Positions 1 to 8,229 of a stretch of 64,000 nt of DNA are shown piece after piece. The notes beneath the pieces are model-generated. The model saw only the letters and a program-made list of their open reading frames with translations. It was not told the DNA's origin and did no database searches. Made by a program: the position numbers and the translations under genes. Location of the stretch: NCBI RefSeq assembly GCF_014697585.1, contig NZ_JACJSB010000009.1, forward strand, positions 62,001 to 126,000, written 5' to 3'. The DNA is from Dolichospermum sp. FACHB-1091 (lineage in GTDB: Bacteria; Cyanobacteriota; Cyanobacteriia; Cyanobacteriales; Nostocaceae). How positions within the stretch are numbered: position 1 is the first letter of the stretch; the number at the start of each line of letters is the position of its first letter.

Positions 1-486
1 ACCAAAATGGCGATTTATTCAATAAACCTCTTCACTAAAACCGGAAACAAATCTAAACTTTGCCAAAAATCAACGAAAATTTAATATATATGATTTCTTC
101 TTGATTTATGAACTTTACGCAGAGAATATTTACAGGCAACAACCAACAAACTTTTTCACAAATCATTTAGGATGGGTATAGGATCTGATTAATTTACATC
201 TTCGATATTTGTTAAAGTTATAATCAAGGGGGGGGCTAACATATTTAATAATTGAGACAAGAAAGGAGTATATGTCTATTGGTATTCACAAAATAGATAT
301 TTCTTATGAATGCTAAAGCCATTAATGATTATAGGTTGTATCGAGCCACAGATAAAATCATGGACAAATACTGATTTGCATTCCTGATCTGGAATGATCA
401 AAAAGAGAGCATTTTGCTAGTGATAAGGTGTATTTTGTCCTGAGGGGAAAACTATCAAGCCTGAAAGAGGTCATTGTCATAAAATT
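1..486. other. Upstream region of the sigma factor gene, no firm gene
   Basis: This AT-rich stretch holds no long reading frame. The only coding-like item is a 14-codon frame at 272-316 preceded by AAAGGAG at 263-269. The spacing to its ATG is only about 2-4 nt, so a leader peptide is possible but weakly supported. A G-run lies near 229-236. No promoter could be assigned with confidence. Confidence 0.4.
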
Positions 487-1656
487 ATGTACCAAACTAA
501 GCAACAATCCCTAAAGGAAACTATGAATCTTGCTGAATTGGGAACAATGGAAATATTGGAGAATATTACTGATCATGAAGAACCATCACTGGAGAGTTTA
601 GAGCAAGTGGTATATGAAGATACCTCACTTGTCGAAAACTTGGAATTAGAAGAACGCAATGGCGATGACATGGCCGCAGCCCGTCCTTCGGGATATAATA
701 AAACCGAAAATGATGATGCTGTGGGCGCGTTTTTTAAGGAAATGGCGCGTTATCCACTACTTAAACCTGATGAGGAAGTGGAATTGGCGCGACGCGTCAG
801 ATTTTTAGAAGAAATTAAAGAATTACAAGCCGCTTTAGAATTAGAATCAGGAGCGCAACCCAGTAAAGGTGAATTAGCTTCCCAGTTAGAAATGACCGAA
901 AAACAACTGGAAAGCCGCTTGTATCAGGGGAGAGTGGCCAAGCGGAAAATGATTCGTTCTAATCTAAGGTTAGTAGTATCTATTGCGAAACGATATCTAA
1001 ATCGTGGTGTCCCTTTTCTGGATTTAATTCAGGAAGGAGCAATGGGTTTAAACCGCGCTGCGGAAAAATTTGACCCGGATAAAGGATATAAGTTTTCTAC
1101 CTATGCTTATTGGTGGATTAGACAAGCAATTACAAGAGCGATCGCAAATGATGCCAGAACTATTCGCTTACCAATCCATATTGTTGAAAAACTTAATAAA
1201 CTTAAAAAAGCACAACGGGAACTGAAACAAAAGCTCTCTCGTAACCCAACGGAGTCGGAAATGGCCGAAGCGTTGGAAATTACGGTTCACCAATTGCGTC
1301 AACTTCAACAACTCCGACGACAAGCTCTTTCCCTTAACCACCGTGTTGGTAAAGAAGAAGACACTGAGTTAATGGATTTGTTAGAAGATGAAGATAACCA
1401 GTCTCCCGAAGCAAAAATGAACGAAAACATGATGCGTCAAGAGATTTGGGAAGTTTTAGGGGACGTACTCACCCCCAGGGAAAAAGATGTCATTTCCCTG
1501 CGCTATGGACTCACCAGCAGCGAACCCTGTACTCTCGAAGAGGTGGGTAATATGTTTAATCTTTCCCGTGAACGAGTCCGTCAAATCCAAAGTAAGGCCA
1601 TGCGAAAGTTACGCCGTCCCCACATAGCCAAGCGTTTAAAAGGATGGTTGGTATAA
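487..1656 (+). CDS. sigC: RNA polymerase sigma factor, group 2 (SigC-like)
   Basis: This protein directs RNA polymerase core to promoters; group 2 sigma factors in cyanobacteria are non-essential relatives of the main SigA. A variable acidic N-terminus is followed by region 1.2 (about residues 77-105, FFKEMARYPLLKPDEE), region 2 (about 157-220, including RLVVSIAKRY and STYAYWWIRQAITRAI) and region 4 with its helix-turn-helix (TLEEVGNMFNLSRERVRQI) at the C-terminus. Region 2 reads QEGAMGLNRAAEKFD, where the family usually has GLIRA. At 389 aa it has no long region 1.1. An in-frame ATG at 523 has a nearer Shine-Dalgarno (AAAGGA) and may be the true start. The family is certain; SigC is a judgement from the N-terminal region and is not proven. 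Confidence 0.85.
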   Translation: MYQTKQQSLKETMNLAELGTMEILENITDHEEPSLESLEQVVYEDTSLVENLELEERNGDDMAAARPSGYNKTENDDAVGAFFKEMARYPLLKPDEEVELARRVRFLEEIKELQAALELESGAQPSKGELASQLEMTEKQLESRLYQGRVAKRKMIRSNLRLVVSIAKRYLNRGVPFLDLIQEGAMGLNRAAEKFDPDKGYKFSTYAYWWIRQAITRAIANDARTIRLPIHIVEKLNKLKKAQRELKQKLSRNPTESEMAEALEITVHQLRQLQQLRRQALSLNHRVGKEEDTELMDLLEDEDNQSPEAKMNENMMRQEIWEVLGDVLTPREKDVISLRYGLTSSEPCTLEEVGNMFNLSRERVRQIQSKAMRKLRRPHIAKRLKGWLV

Positions 1657-1772
1657 GTCATTAGTCATTAGTCAGTGGTCAGTGGTCAGTGGTCAGTGGT
1701 CAGTGGTTAAAAAATTTATCAATTTGGATATAAACTACGAACTGTGGACTAGAGACTAGAGACTACAGACTA
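1657..1772. repeat. STRR heptamer arrays between sigma factor and GNAT gene
   Basis: Directly after the sigma factor stop come two GTCATTA units and five GTCAGTG units (1657-1705). A second array of AGACTAG-type heptamers (about 1746-1772) runs right up to the ATG of the next gene and occupies the position of its ribosome binding site. Such heptanucleotide arrays are characteristic of heterocystous cyanobacteria. Confidence 0.9.
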
Positions 1773-2267
1773 ATGAATACTAATACTAATTTAATTGTTC
1801 GATTTGCTCAACCTGGTGATGTCATAACGCTTTTTAAATTAATTCAAGGACTTGCAGAATATGAAAAACTATCTCATGCTGTAATTGGTAATGCAGAAGC
1901 ACTTAAAGATCACTTATTTGGTTCACCAAAATATGTAGATGCAATTATAGCCGAAATTGACGGTCAGGCTGTAGGTTTTGCCATATTTTTTCATAATTAT
2001 TCAACCTTTCTGACCAAGCCAGGCATTTACCTAGAAGATATCTTTGTTTCCCCAGAATATCGCCGTCAAGGCATTGGTAAAGCACTTTTGACTAAAGTAG
2101 CCCAAATAGCTGTAGAAAGGGATTGTGGGCGTTTAGAATGGAGTGTTTTAGATTGGAATGTATCAGCCCAAGAATTTTACCGCAATATGGGAGCAGATAT
2201 TTTAGAAGATTGGCGGATTTGTCGAGTGACAGAAACAGGTCTGACCCAATTAGCAAATCAAAAATAA
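1773..2267 (+). CDS. GNAT family N-acetyltransferase (diamine acetyltransferase-like)
   Basis: It transfers an acetyl group from acetyl-CoA to an amine. The acetyl-CoA binding motif A is clear at about residues 89-103 (VSPEYRRQGIGKALL), followed by the motif B region EFYRNMGADIL. The sequence LEDIFVSPEYRRQGIG and the ending DWRICRV resemble the spermidine/spermine and thialysine acetyltransferase branch, so a polyamine or related small amine is the likely substrate; this is inference. The length of 164 aa is normal. No ordinary Shine-Dalgarno is visible because a heptamer array abuts the ATG. Confidence 0.85.
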   Translation: MNTNTNLIVRFAQPGDVITLFKLIQGLAEYEKLSHAVIGNAEALKDHLFGSPKYVDAIIAEIDGQAVGFAIFFHNYSTFLTKPGIYLEDIFVSPEYRRQGIGKALLTKVAQIAVERDCGRLEWSVLDWNVSAQEFYRNMGADILEDWRICRVTETGLTQLANQK

Positions 2268-2379
2268 ACAGATTCTTTTAGCCAGTCTTCAATTTCCATT
2301 AACATAATTTTACATTTTGCCAAAACCCTGAAAATATCAATCAATTAATCTCCAATTCTCAATTATTAGAGCCAAGTTT

Positions 2380-2390
2380 GACAGTCTGTC
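2380..2390. promoter_or_regulatory. Candidate operator upstream of petJ
   Basis: GACAGTCTGTC is a perfect palindrome around one central base, about 83 bp before the cytochrome c6 start and flanked by two TTTGAC words. ACA-N3-TGT spacing recalls BlaI/CopY-type operators. In Synechocystis a BlaI-family repressor (PetR) is reported to control petJ in response to copper. The link here is inference from position and symmetry. Confidence 0.3.
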
Positions 2391-2472
2391 GTTTGACTAA
2401 TCCAACGAAATCCAATGAGAATTATAAAGGATATTAGCACTGACTCAGACATTGTTGTAGAGAGAACACCTG

Positions 2473-2811
2473 ATGAAAAAGATTATCTCCGTATTACTAT
2501 TAAGCGTAACTATCTTCACCGTTGCCTTTAGTAGTCCCGCTTTAGCGGCTAATACAGCCAATGGAGCAGCAGTATTTAAGGCTAATTGCGCTCAGTGTCA
2601 CGTTGGTGGTAAAAATTTAGTTAATGCTGCTAAAAGCTTGAAAAAGGAAGCTTTGGAAAAGTACGATATGTACTCTGCTGAAGCACTTGTTAGTCAGATT
2701 ACTAATGGCAAAGGTGCTATGCCAGCTTTTGGTAATAAGTTAAAAGCAGATCAAATAGAAGATGTAGCTGCTTATGTACTAGAACAAGCTGATAAAGACT
2801 GGAAAAAGTAA
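2473..2811 (+). CDS. petJ: Cytochrome c6
   Basis: This is the soluble thylakoid-lumen electron carrier between cytochrome b6f and photosystem I, and to terminal oxidase; it is an alternative to plastocyanin. A Sec signal peptide ends at about residue 26 (SSPALAA). Haem attachment is CAQCH with Cys39, Cys42 and axial His43; the second axial ligand is Met83 in GAMPAFG. The C-terminus has the usual [10 protein letters not shown]. The length of 112 aa (about 86 mature) is typical. It appears monocistronic, with a hairpin downstream at 2838-2858. Confidence 0.95.
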   Translation: MKKIISVLLLSVTIFTVAFSSPALAANTANGAAVFKANCAQCHVGGKNLVNAAKSLKKEALEKYDMYSAEALVSQITNGKGAMPAFGNKLKADQIEDVAAYVLEQADKDWKK

Positions 2812-2837
2812 GTTTACATCGGATTTGATAGCTTAAC

Positions 2838-2858
2838 AGCGGGGCTTTTTGTCCCGCT
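2838..2858 (+). terminator. Hairpin downstream of petJ
   Basis: AGCGGG and CCCGCT form a 6-bp stem around a T-rich loop 27 bp after the petJ stop. There is no long T tract after it, so it could be a terminator or an mRNA-stabilising hairpin. Confidence 0.4.
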
Positions 2859-3039
2859 AAATATTTGCAGTGAATTGAACTGAACTTAATTTAGTATATT
2901 CTTTGTCTTCAAAGTATACGGCGATTATAAATCGCAACTACACAAACAAAGTTTATCTGCATGAACTAGTAATCATATTCATTTCATTTTTGACTCTATT
3001 CTCAATCAAATAAATAATTATCAAAATTAGTAATAAAAT

Positions 3040-4275
3040 ATGGGGTTATCAGGTTTTATCATAGAACAGCGCGAAAAAGAAGCAGAAGCATTGAAAACTT
3101 TTCTTTTCTATAGTCTCATTGTTTCAGTAGCATTACATCTTGGGGTACTAGCTTTAAGTATTAATAAGTTTTTTCACAGAGTTAGGGAAATTAGAGAAGA
3201 ACCAATTGAACTGACAATTCTGGAAACCATACCCCAAAAATTTGTTCAACCAGCAACAGAAATAAAATCTCCAGTCAAGATCAATTCTGGTAGTAGCGGT
3301 GGTGGAAATAACAGCGAAGAAATTTCCATACCAATAGAAAAAGGTAGTAGTCTAATCAATTCATTTGTACCACCTCTAGCTAAACAGTACCAACCAAAAA
3401 TCACCAATCACTTTATCACTAAACCATCCCAAACAGTTACCAATTTTGAACCCAAAATAATAGCAAAACTACCAAAAAGTAACCCAATTAAAAACACGAA
3501 TTTTCAACCTGAGACTACAGAAAAACCTGTAAAAATAGACCCAATTGAAAACACGAATTTTCAACCTAAGACCATATTGAAATTACCAAAAATCAACCCA
3601 ATACAGAAATTAGATGAAAACTCAAATAACTTCCCGTCTGCTGAACCTCAAGCAGATACAAAACCAACAGATATCCCACCATTAAATTCAGAAAATCCAA
3701 CCAATATTAGTCCCTACAATATCCCCTCAACAAACCCCACCGTTTTCACACAGTTACCGCAGAATGGGAATAGTACGGGTAATGGTACGGGTAATGGTGC
3801 TGGTAATGGTATGGGTAATGGTGCTGGTAATGGTGCTGGTAATGGTGCTGGTAATGGTGCTGGTAATGGTGCTGGTAATGGTGCTGGTAATGGTGCTGAA
3901 GCAGAAAGCAACCCAATAGCGACCCCAACCAAACCCACGATAGAAAATAGTTCTAAGTTAAATCGTAAAGCAGAATGTATTTCGTGTCAAATTAAGTACC
4001 CAGATAGAGCCAAGAAGCGTGGAGCAGAAGGTACTGCATTAATTGGTATTGATACAGATGACAATGGTACTGTTACGCAGGTGCGGTTAATTCGTTCCAG
4101 TGGTGATAGCGAACTAGACGAAGCGGCTGAAAAATATGCACAAGACTGGAAGTTAACACCTAAAGAGGGAGGAAGAGAAGCAGTGACAACCGAAGTTAAT
4201 TTTATCATCAAAGGATCGCAACTTTACCGTAAACGTCAAGAACGTCAAAGAGAAAAACCTAGTGTGGGTAACTAG
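3040..4275 (+). CDS. TonB family energy transducer with Gly-Asn repeat
   Basis: It probably couples the inner-membrane proton gradient to the outer-membrane receptor encoded next door. A short cytoplasmic N-terminus is followed by one membrane segment (about residues 20-41). That segment contains Ser29 and His33 spaced as in the conserved SxxxH of TonB. A long periplasmic spacer rich in Pro, Lys and Asn includes a run of GNGA tetrapeptides (about 244-286). A TonB C-terminal domain begins near residue 306 (YPDRAKKRGAEGTA) and ends near 390. Two cysteines (CISC) just before that domain are unusual. The stop codon lies inside an interspersed repeat. The start has no clear Shine-Dalgarno. Confidence 0.85.
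   Translation: MGLSGFIIEQREKEAEALKTFLFYSLIVSVALHLGVLALSINKFFHRVREIREEPIELTILETIPQKFVQPATEIKSPVKINSGSSGGGNNSEEISIPIEKGSSLINSFVPPLAKQYQPKITNHFITKPSQTVTNFEPKIIAKLPKSNPIKNTNFQPETTEKPVKIDPIENTNFQPKTILKLPKINPIQKLDENSNNFPSAEPQADTKPTDIPPLNSENPTNISPYNIPSTNPTVFTQLPQNGNSTGNGTGNGAGNGMGNGAGNGAGNGAGNGAGNGAGNGAGNGAEAESNPIATPTKPTIENSSKLNRKAECISCQIKYPDRAKKRGAEGTALIGIDTDDNGTVTQVRLIRSSGDSELDEAAEKYAQDWKLTPKEGGREAVTTEVNFIIKGSQLYRKRQERQREKPSVGN
3766..3897 (+). repeat. 12-bp tandem repeat coding for GNGA in the TonB spacer
   Basis: GGTAATGGTGCT and near-variants (GGTACG, GGTATG) are repeated about ten times in frame. The last six or so units are identical, suggesting recent slippage expansion. The array should lengthen a flexible periplasmic spacer without altering the membrane or receptor-contact domains. 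Confidence 0.9.
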
Positions 4276-4394
4276 AAGTCGCGGTTACAAAAGCAACCCG
4301 ACACTTCAATAATTTCAGTGACCACCTGTGTGATTTAAGTTCATATTAGTCCGCGTAGGCGGACTTGGTTTGTGTAGCAGTGACTTCTAGTCAC
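4272..4394. repeat. Interspersed repeat with inverted ends and inner hairpins
   Basis: CTAGAAGTCGCGGTTAC at 4272-4288 is matched imperfectly in inverted orientation by the sequence ending near 4394. Inside are two perfect hairpins: AGTCCGC-GTAG-GCGGACT (4348-4365) and GTGACT-TCT-AGTCAC (4380-4394). The layout is that of a small palindromic mobile repeat; I recall closely similar sequence scattered through Nostoc and Anabaena genomes. Its left end supplies the TAG stop of the TonB gene. Confidence 0.65.
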
Positions 4395-4506
4395 CTTCTT
4401 ATTTTCTAGATTAATTCAACTATGACAGCTTGTCTTTTGACACTGTTGCTATTAATAGGGAAAATTCCAATTAGTGATTGTTATTACCGGGTGTGAGTTG
4501 AGAAAT

Positions 4507-6573
4507 ATGGATAGAAAATTCTTTGTTTTACCAGTATCTTTATTGAGCTTATTGGTAGCAGTTCCCTCTATGGCTGCTGATTATGAGCAGTCAGATATTC
4601 CTAATTTAAATGAAATTGAATTACCCAGCACAAATGCTGAATTATTAACTCAACAACCAGGAGAGAATGAAGTTAAGAAAGAACCCAATTCAGAAGGAGA
4701 TTTAACACCTACCAATGATCCAGATATATCTCTAGAAACGATTGGAGAAAAAGACCTTCTTCCTGAATCTACTCCTACCTATGTAATTGAAAAAGAAGAA
4801 ATTAAAAAACAGGGTGCAACTAGTGTTGCTGATGTTTTGAAAAAAATGCCTGGTTTTGCAATTAATGATGTAGGACATGGTGCAGATATTCACACAGGTA
4901 CATATTATCGAGGAGCTTCTATTGAACAATCTGTATTTTTAATTAATGGTAGACCGATTAATGCAAATATTAGTACCTATCATGGAGCAACAGATTTAAA
5001 TAGCATTCCTGTGGAGGCTATTGAAAGGGTAGAATTATATAGTGGTACAGCATCTTCTTTATATGGTTCTTCGGCTTTTGGTGGAGTTGTGAATATTATC
5101 ACAAAAGCAGGTTATGGTAAACCTAAATTAACTGGAAGTTTAGAATTTGGCTCATTAAATCTAAATAATCAACAGTTAACTTATGGTGGTTCAACTAATA
5201 AGGTAAAATACAATTTTAGTTTTGAAAGGTTCTTTATAGATAACCGTTATCCTGTTCCTGTTGGGGCTGCAAATAGAGATAGTGAAGGAAAGTTATTTAA
5301 TGCAGATACAGCTACCAGCACTTACTTTGGTAGTGTGGGTATGGATTTAGATGCTAAAAATTCTTTAAGTTTAGATGTAACTACCCTCAGTAGTCGTCGG
5401 GGTTTAATTTATTTCGGTTTCCCTTTACAAAAAGATAGATTAGATCATGATGGTTTAAATGTTGGTTTATCTTGGAAAACTAAATTGGGTGAAGGGGAAG
5501 ATTCCAATTTAACAACTACATTAGGCTACAACCGAGATTATTTTAGCACTTATGGACCAACGGGAGCGACATTTTACAGAACTGGAGTTTTAGATACACA
5601 ACAATTTAAAACCAGGTTAGATCATGAATGGAAACTCACTGAAAATCATCAATTGCGCTGGGGTTTAGACTTAAAAAATACCGATTTAATTGCCAATGTT
5701 TTAAGTACAAATCCTGTCCTAATTCCTAAAAATGAAAGAGAAGATAGAAGCGTTTTAAATACAGCTTTATTCGCTGTTAATACCTGGGTCATTGACGATG
5801 ATATCCAAATAGATTTAGGGTTAAGACAAAGCTTTGATAGTCAATTTGGTAGTTATTTTAATCCCAGTGCAGGTTTACGTTATACTTTTAGTCCAAAAGT
5901 GGCATTTCGTGGTAGTTGGGCGGGGGCGCAACGAAATCCTGGATTAGATCAATTATATGTTTTTGATACGGTTCATAATTGGAATCCTAACCCGGATTTA
6001 AAACCGGAAACTGGTTCTACTTGGACTGCGGGAGTAGATATCAAATTCTCGGAAAAACTGTTAGGACAATTTACTTATTTTGGAAATAGTTTAGATAATC
6101 GTTTGGGAATAATTAGTGCAAAATGGCAAAATATTGGTTTAGTTGATACCAAAGGTTTAGAAACAGCATTGCAATTAAAGGTTAGTCGTAATTGGTCAAC
6201 TTTTCTCAACTACACTTATACAGATGCTCAAATCAAAACTGGCACAGAAACAGGATTACAATTAGGGTTAATTCCCTATTCTTGGTTACAAACTGGCATT
6301 GGTTATCAAAAAGATGGATGGGAGGGTAATTTATATGCTACTTATAATAGTGGTTCTCGTCGTTCTATTTTTAATAACAGTAGTGCTGGACAAAAAAATA
6401 CAGATTTTGCACCATCTTTCTTTAATTTAGATTTTGGTGGCCGCATTCCTGTAAATAAAAATTTGGGACTAACTTTTTACCTGGAAAATATATTAGGTGA
6501 ACAGTACGAACGAGTTAATCGAATTTATAGCCCCGGTTTTACTTTCCGGGTGGGTTTAAGTTCCAGTTTATAG
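4507..6573 (+). CDS. TonB-dependent outer-membrane receptor
   Basis: This is an outer-membrane gated channel for a scarce ligand, probably a metal chelate or cobalamin-like compound. The chosen ATG at 4507 begins a clean signal peptide (MDRKFFVLPVSLL, cleavage after MAA). The plug domain spans about residues 90-210, with YRGASIEQSVFLINGRPIN and the typical ERVELYSGTASSLYGSSAFG. A 22-strand barrel fills the rest. The C-terminal strand ends with the usual aromatic-rich pattern (GFTFRVGLSSSL). A short acidic linker precedes the plug; no AMIN domain is present. An upstream in-frame start at 4474 is possible but would spoil the signal peptide. The substrate cannot be read from sequence. Confidence 0.9.
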   Translation: MDRKFFVLPVSLLSLLVAVPSMAADYEQSDIPNLNEIELPSTNAELLTQQPGENEVKKEPNSEGDLTPTNDPDISLETIGEKDLLPESTPTYVIEKEEIKKQGATSVADVLKKMPGFAINDVGHGADIHTGTYYRGASIEQSVFLINGRPINANISTYHGATDLNSIPVEAIERVELYSGTASSLYGSSAFGGVVNIITKAGYGKPKLTGSLEFGSLNLNNQQLTYGGSTNKVKYNFSFERFFIDNRYPVPVGAANRDSEGKLFNADTATSTYFGSVGMDLDAKNSLSLDVTTLSSRRGLIYFGFPLQKDRLDHDGLNVGLSWKTKLGEGEDSNLTTTLGYNRDYFSTYGPTGATFYRTGVLDTQQFKTRLDHEWKLTENHQLRWGLDLKNTDLIANVLSTNPVLIPKNEREDRSVLNTALFAVNTWVIDDDIQIDLGLRQSFDSQFGSYFNPSAGLRYTFSPKVAFRGSWAGAQRNPGLDQLYVFDTVHNWNPNPDLKPETGSTWTAGVDIKFSEKLLGQFTYFGNSLDNRLGIISAKWQNIGLVDTKGLETALQLKVSRNWSTFLNYTYTDAQIKTGTETGLQLGLIPYSWLQTGIGYQKDGWEGNLYATYNSGSRRSIFNNSSAGQKNTDFAPSFFNLDFGGRIPVNKNLGLTFYLENILGEQYERVNRIYSPGFTFRVGLSSSL

Positions 6574-6590
6574 GATTTTTATAGGATTTT

Positions 6591-6836
6591 GTTGGGTTGC
6601 GCTGTTGCTTATAGCGGTTCTCGGTTGAGTCAGATACAAGAACCCCACCCCCAACCCCCTCCCCGCAAGCGAGGAGGGGGCTTATGATGTATCTCATTCA
6701 AGTGCATACCACTATAACCCAACCTACGGTTATAATTTGTAGAATTTTGTTGGGTTGCGCTGTCGCTTAACCCAACCTACGGTTATAATTTGTAGAATTT
6801 TGTTGGGTTGCGCTGTTGCTTAACCCAACCTAGGAT
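6591..6836. repeat. 53-bp tandem repeat array, first unit interrupted
   Basis: Three units start at 6591, 6749 and 6802 with GTTGGGTTGCGCTGT and contain TTGGGTT...AACCCAA inverted arms. Units two and three are exactly 53 bp apart. The distance from unit one to two is 158 bp, which is 53 plus 105, the length of an inserted miniature element with its duplicated TA. Confidence 0.9.
6612..6714. mobile_element. 103-bp miniature inverted-repeat element, copy 1
   Basis: The element is bounded by TA on both sides (6610-6611 and 6715-6716). Its ends TAGCGGT and ACCACTA are near-perfect inverted repeats, with an inner pair around AGATACA/TGTATCT and a GC-rich core hairpin (CCCCCTCC ... GAGGAGGGGG). 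It interrupts a 53-bp tandem unit, and removal of element plus one TA restores GCTTAACCC as in the intact units. TA duplication is typical of elements mobilised by IS630/Tc1-mariner transposases. No transposase is encoded. Confidence 0.85.
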
Positions 6837-6847
6837 TTTACAGGGTT

Positions 6848-7630
6848 CTACGGTTCTGACTCAATTCCCAATTCCCGCAATTTAGCAGCTAGTCTTTCTG
6901 CTCTTTGATGTTCTCTATCTGCTCTTTGTCTTTCCTCCTCCGCTCTTTGTCTTTCCTGTTCTGCTCTTTGACGTTCTTGTTCTGCTTGTTCTGAACTCCA
7001 TAGCAGTAAATTACCTGATTTATCCCACCAACGTAGCCAGTTCATGGTTTGTCCCAACCTTTCCCCAGACCAGATTCCCAGGTATAGTTCCAATTGTGGA
7101 ATCCATAGCCGCCCTTGATTATCTACTGGGTGTAAAATATATCTGCCATCTTGCAAATAACGGACTTCTAGACTACTATCATAGGGATCATAAGTCACAT
7201 AAGTGGGTATTTGGAGAATCTGCTCGTAAAAATGCAGTTTACCATAGGGAGGCGTTGATCTAATGGATAGTTCTCCTCCCTCTGCTTCTGAGAGAAATTC
7301 CATCACAATTGTGACTGCTGCACCATCTGTATTAGGGGTATAACTACGACGAATTACCCCCTCTGGTACGGAATGTACTTGAGGAACATAAAACCAGTCT
7401 GGAGCTTTGACGACAATTTTTTTATTAACTGTTGCTACCAGCCCCAAATTCGAGCCAATTAGCATTTCTGGCTGGATATATCCTGAAGCTCCCAAAGCAT
7501 CGGTTAAAGCCGCTGCGAGAGCGGTTTGTTGAATATTTTCTACAGGATCGTCGGGTAATATAAAATTAGCTGGTAAGGGTTCCCAGGTGATGGTTGTTTT
7601 AGCTTTGATAGACGGGGCTTCGAGTACCAT
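6848..7630 (-). CDS. Uma2 family endonuclease-like protein with coiled-coil tail
   Basis: Uma2 (DUF820) proteins have a PD-(D/E)XK nuclease fold and are greatly expanded in cyanobacteria; their substrates are mostly unknown. The motif region PDWFYVP (about residues 70-80) and the acidic VMEFLSEAEGG region fit the family active site. From about residue 215 the chain becomes a charged coiled coil built from EQERQRA heptads. The start is taken at ATG 7630 (MVLEAPSIKAK); five more residues upstream are possible. It lies 183 bp downstream of the zinc-ribbon gene on the same strand, so a link with that cassette is possible but not shown. Confidence 0.8.
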   Translation of the reverse strand: MVLEAPSIKAKTTITWEPLPANFILPDDPVENIQQTALAAALTDALGASGYIQPEMLIGSNLGLVATVNKKIVVKAPDWFYVPQVHSVPEGVIRRSYTPNTDGAAVTIVMEFLSEAEGGELSIRSTPPYGKLHFYEQILQIPTYVTYDPYDSSLEVRYLQDGRYILHPVDNQGRLWIPQLELYLGIWSGERLGQTMNWLRWWDKSGNLLLWSSEQAEQERQRAEQERQRAEEERQRADREHQRAERLAAKLRELGIESEP

Positions 7631-7828
7631 TTTATTAACCCTCAACCCGAAATGAGAAATGTTTGTGCAAATTAATTAAAGTATATCAACTGGAATTTAG
7701 ACTAGTTTACCCTTCCAAGTCTTTTGAAGTCTTGTAATTTATCAAGGTTATATAACAAGGGTTTGAGCCTACCATGGAATAATTAGTCTAAATTCCAGTA
7801 TCAAAGTTTGAGCCTGGATATGGTTTTG

Positions 7829-8059
7829 TTACAAATTGAATTTCTTATGCTTTTCGATATTTTCTTTTTGTACGTTGACTTTTTGTAATAGCTCTAGGGC
7901 AGATTTAGACGCATTCCGATCCATGTTTAAAGTTAACAAGCAACCTGGACATTTGAACTCAGATTGAGATAGTAAGCTATATATGGACATTTCAATGAAA
8001 AAATTGCACCTTGGGCATGGTATACCAGGAGAACGGGGCTGTGTTGGTGTTGCAGACAT
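7829..8059 (-). CDS. Small zinc-ribbon protein, unknown function
   Basis: The protein has 76 aa. Two cysteine pairs, CPRC near residue 15 and CPGC near residue 37, form a likely zinc ribbon with about 19 residues between pairs. The C-terminal half is a charged helix (ALELLQKVNVQKENIEKH). There is no signal peptide or membrane segment, so it should be cytoplasmic. It follows the three DUF2589-like genes on the same strand after 170 bp and may be part of their transcription unit. No function can be assigned. Confidence 0.6.
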   Translation of the reverse strand: MSATPTQPRSPGIPCPRCNFFIEMSIYSLLSQSEFKCPGCLLTLNMDRNASKSALELLQKVNVQKENIEKHKKFNL

Positions 8060-8229
8060 ACACTAATTTCCTTGCAAAAAATATAAAGTTCAGGATTTTG
8101 GCTTTGCTAAATAAAAGCATCAACTGGTATAAACCAGAGGTACTTTCAGCACAAAGAAGAGTCAGACTCGTGGAATATTTTAATTGAGCTTAAATCATTG
8201 ACCAATAAAATATGCTTAGGACTAACTCG

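Noticed and set aside
3714-3938. Minus-strand frames rich in PLPA or HHYQ repeats
   Set aside because: They are antisense shadows of the 12-bp GNGA repeat in the TonB gene, with no ribosome site.
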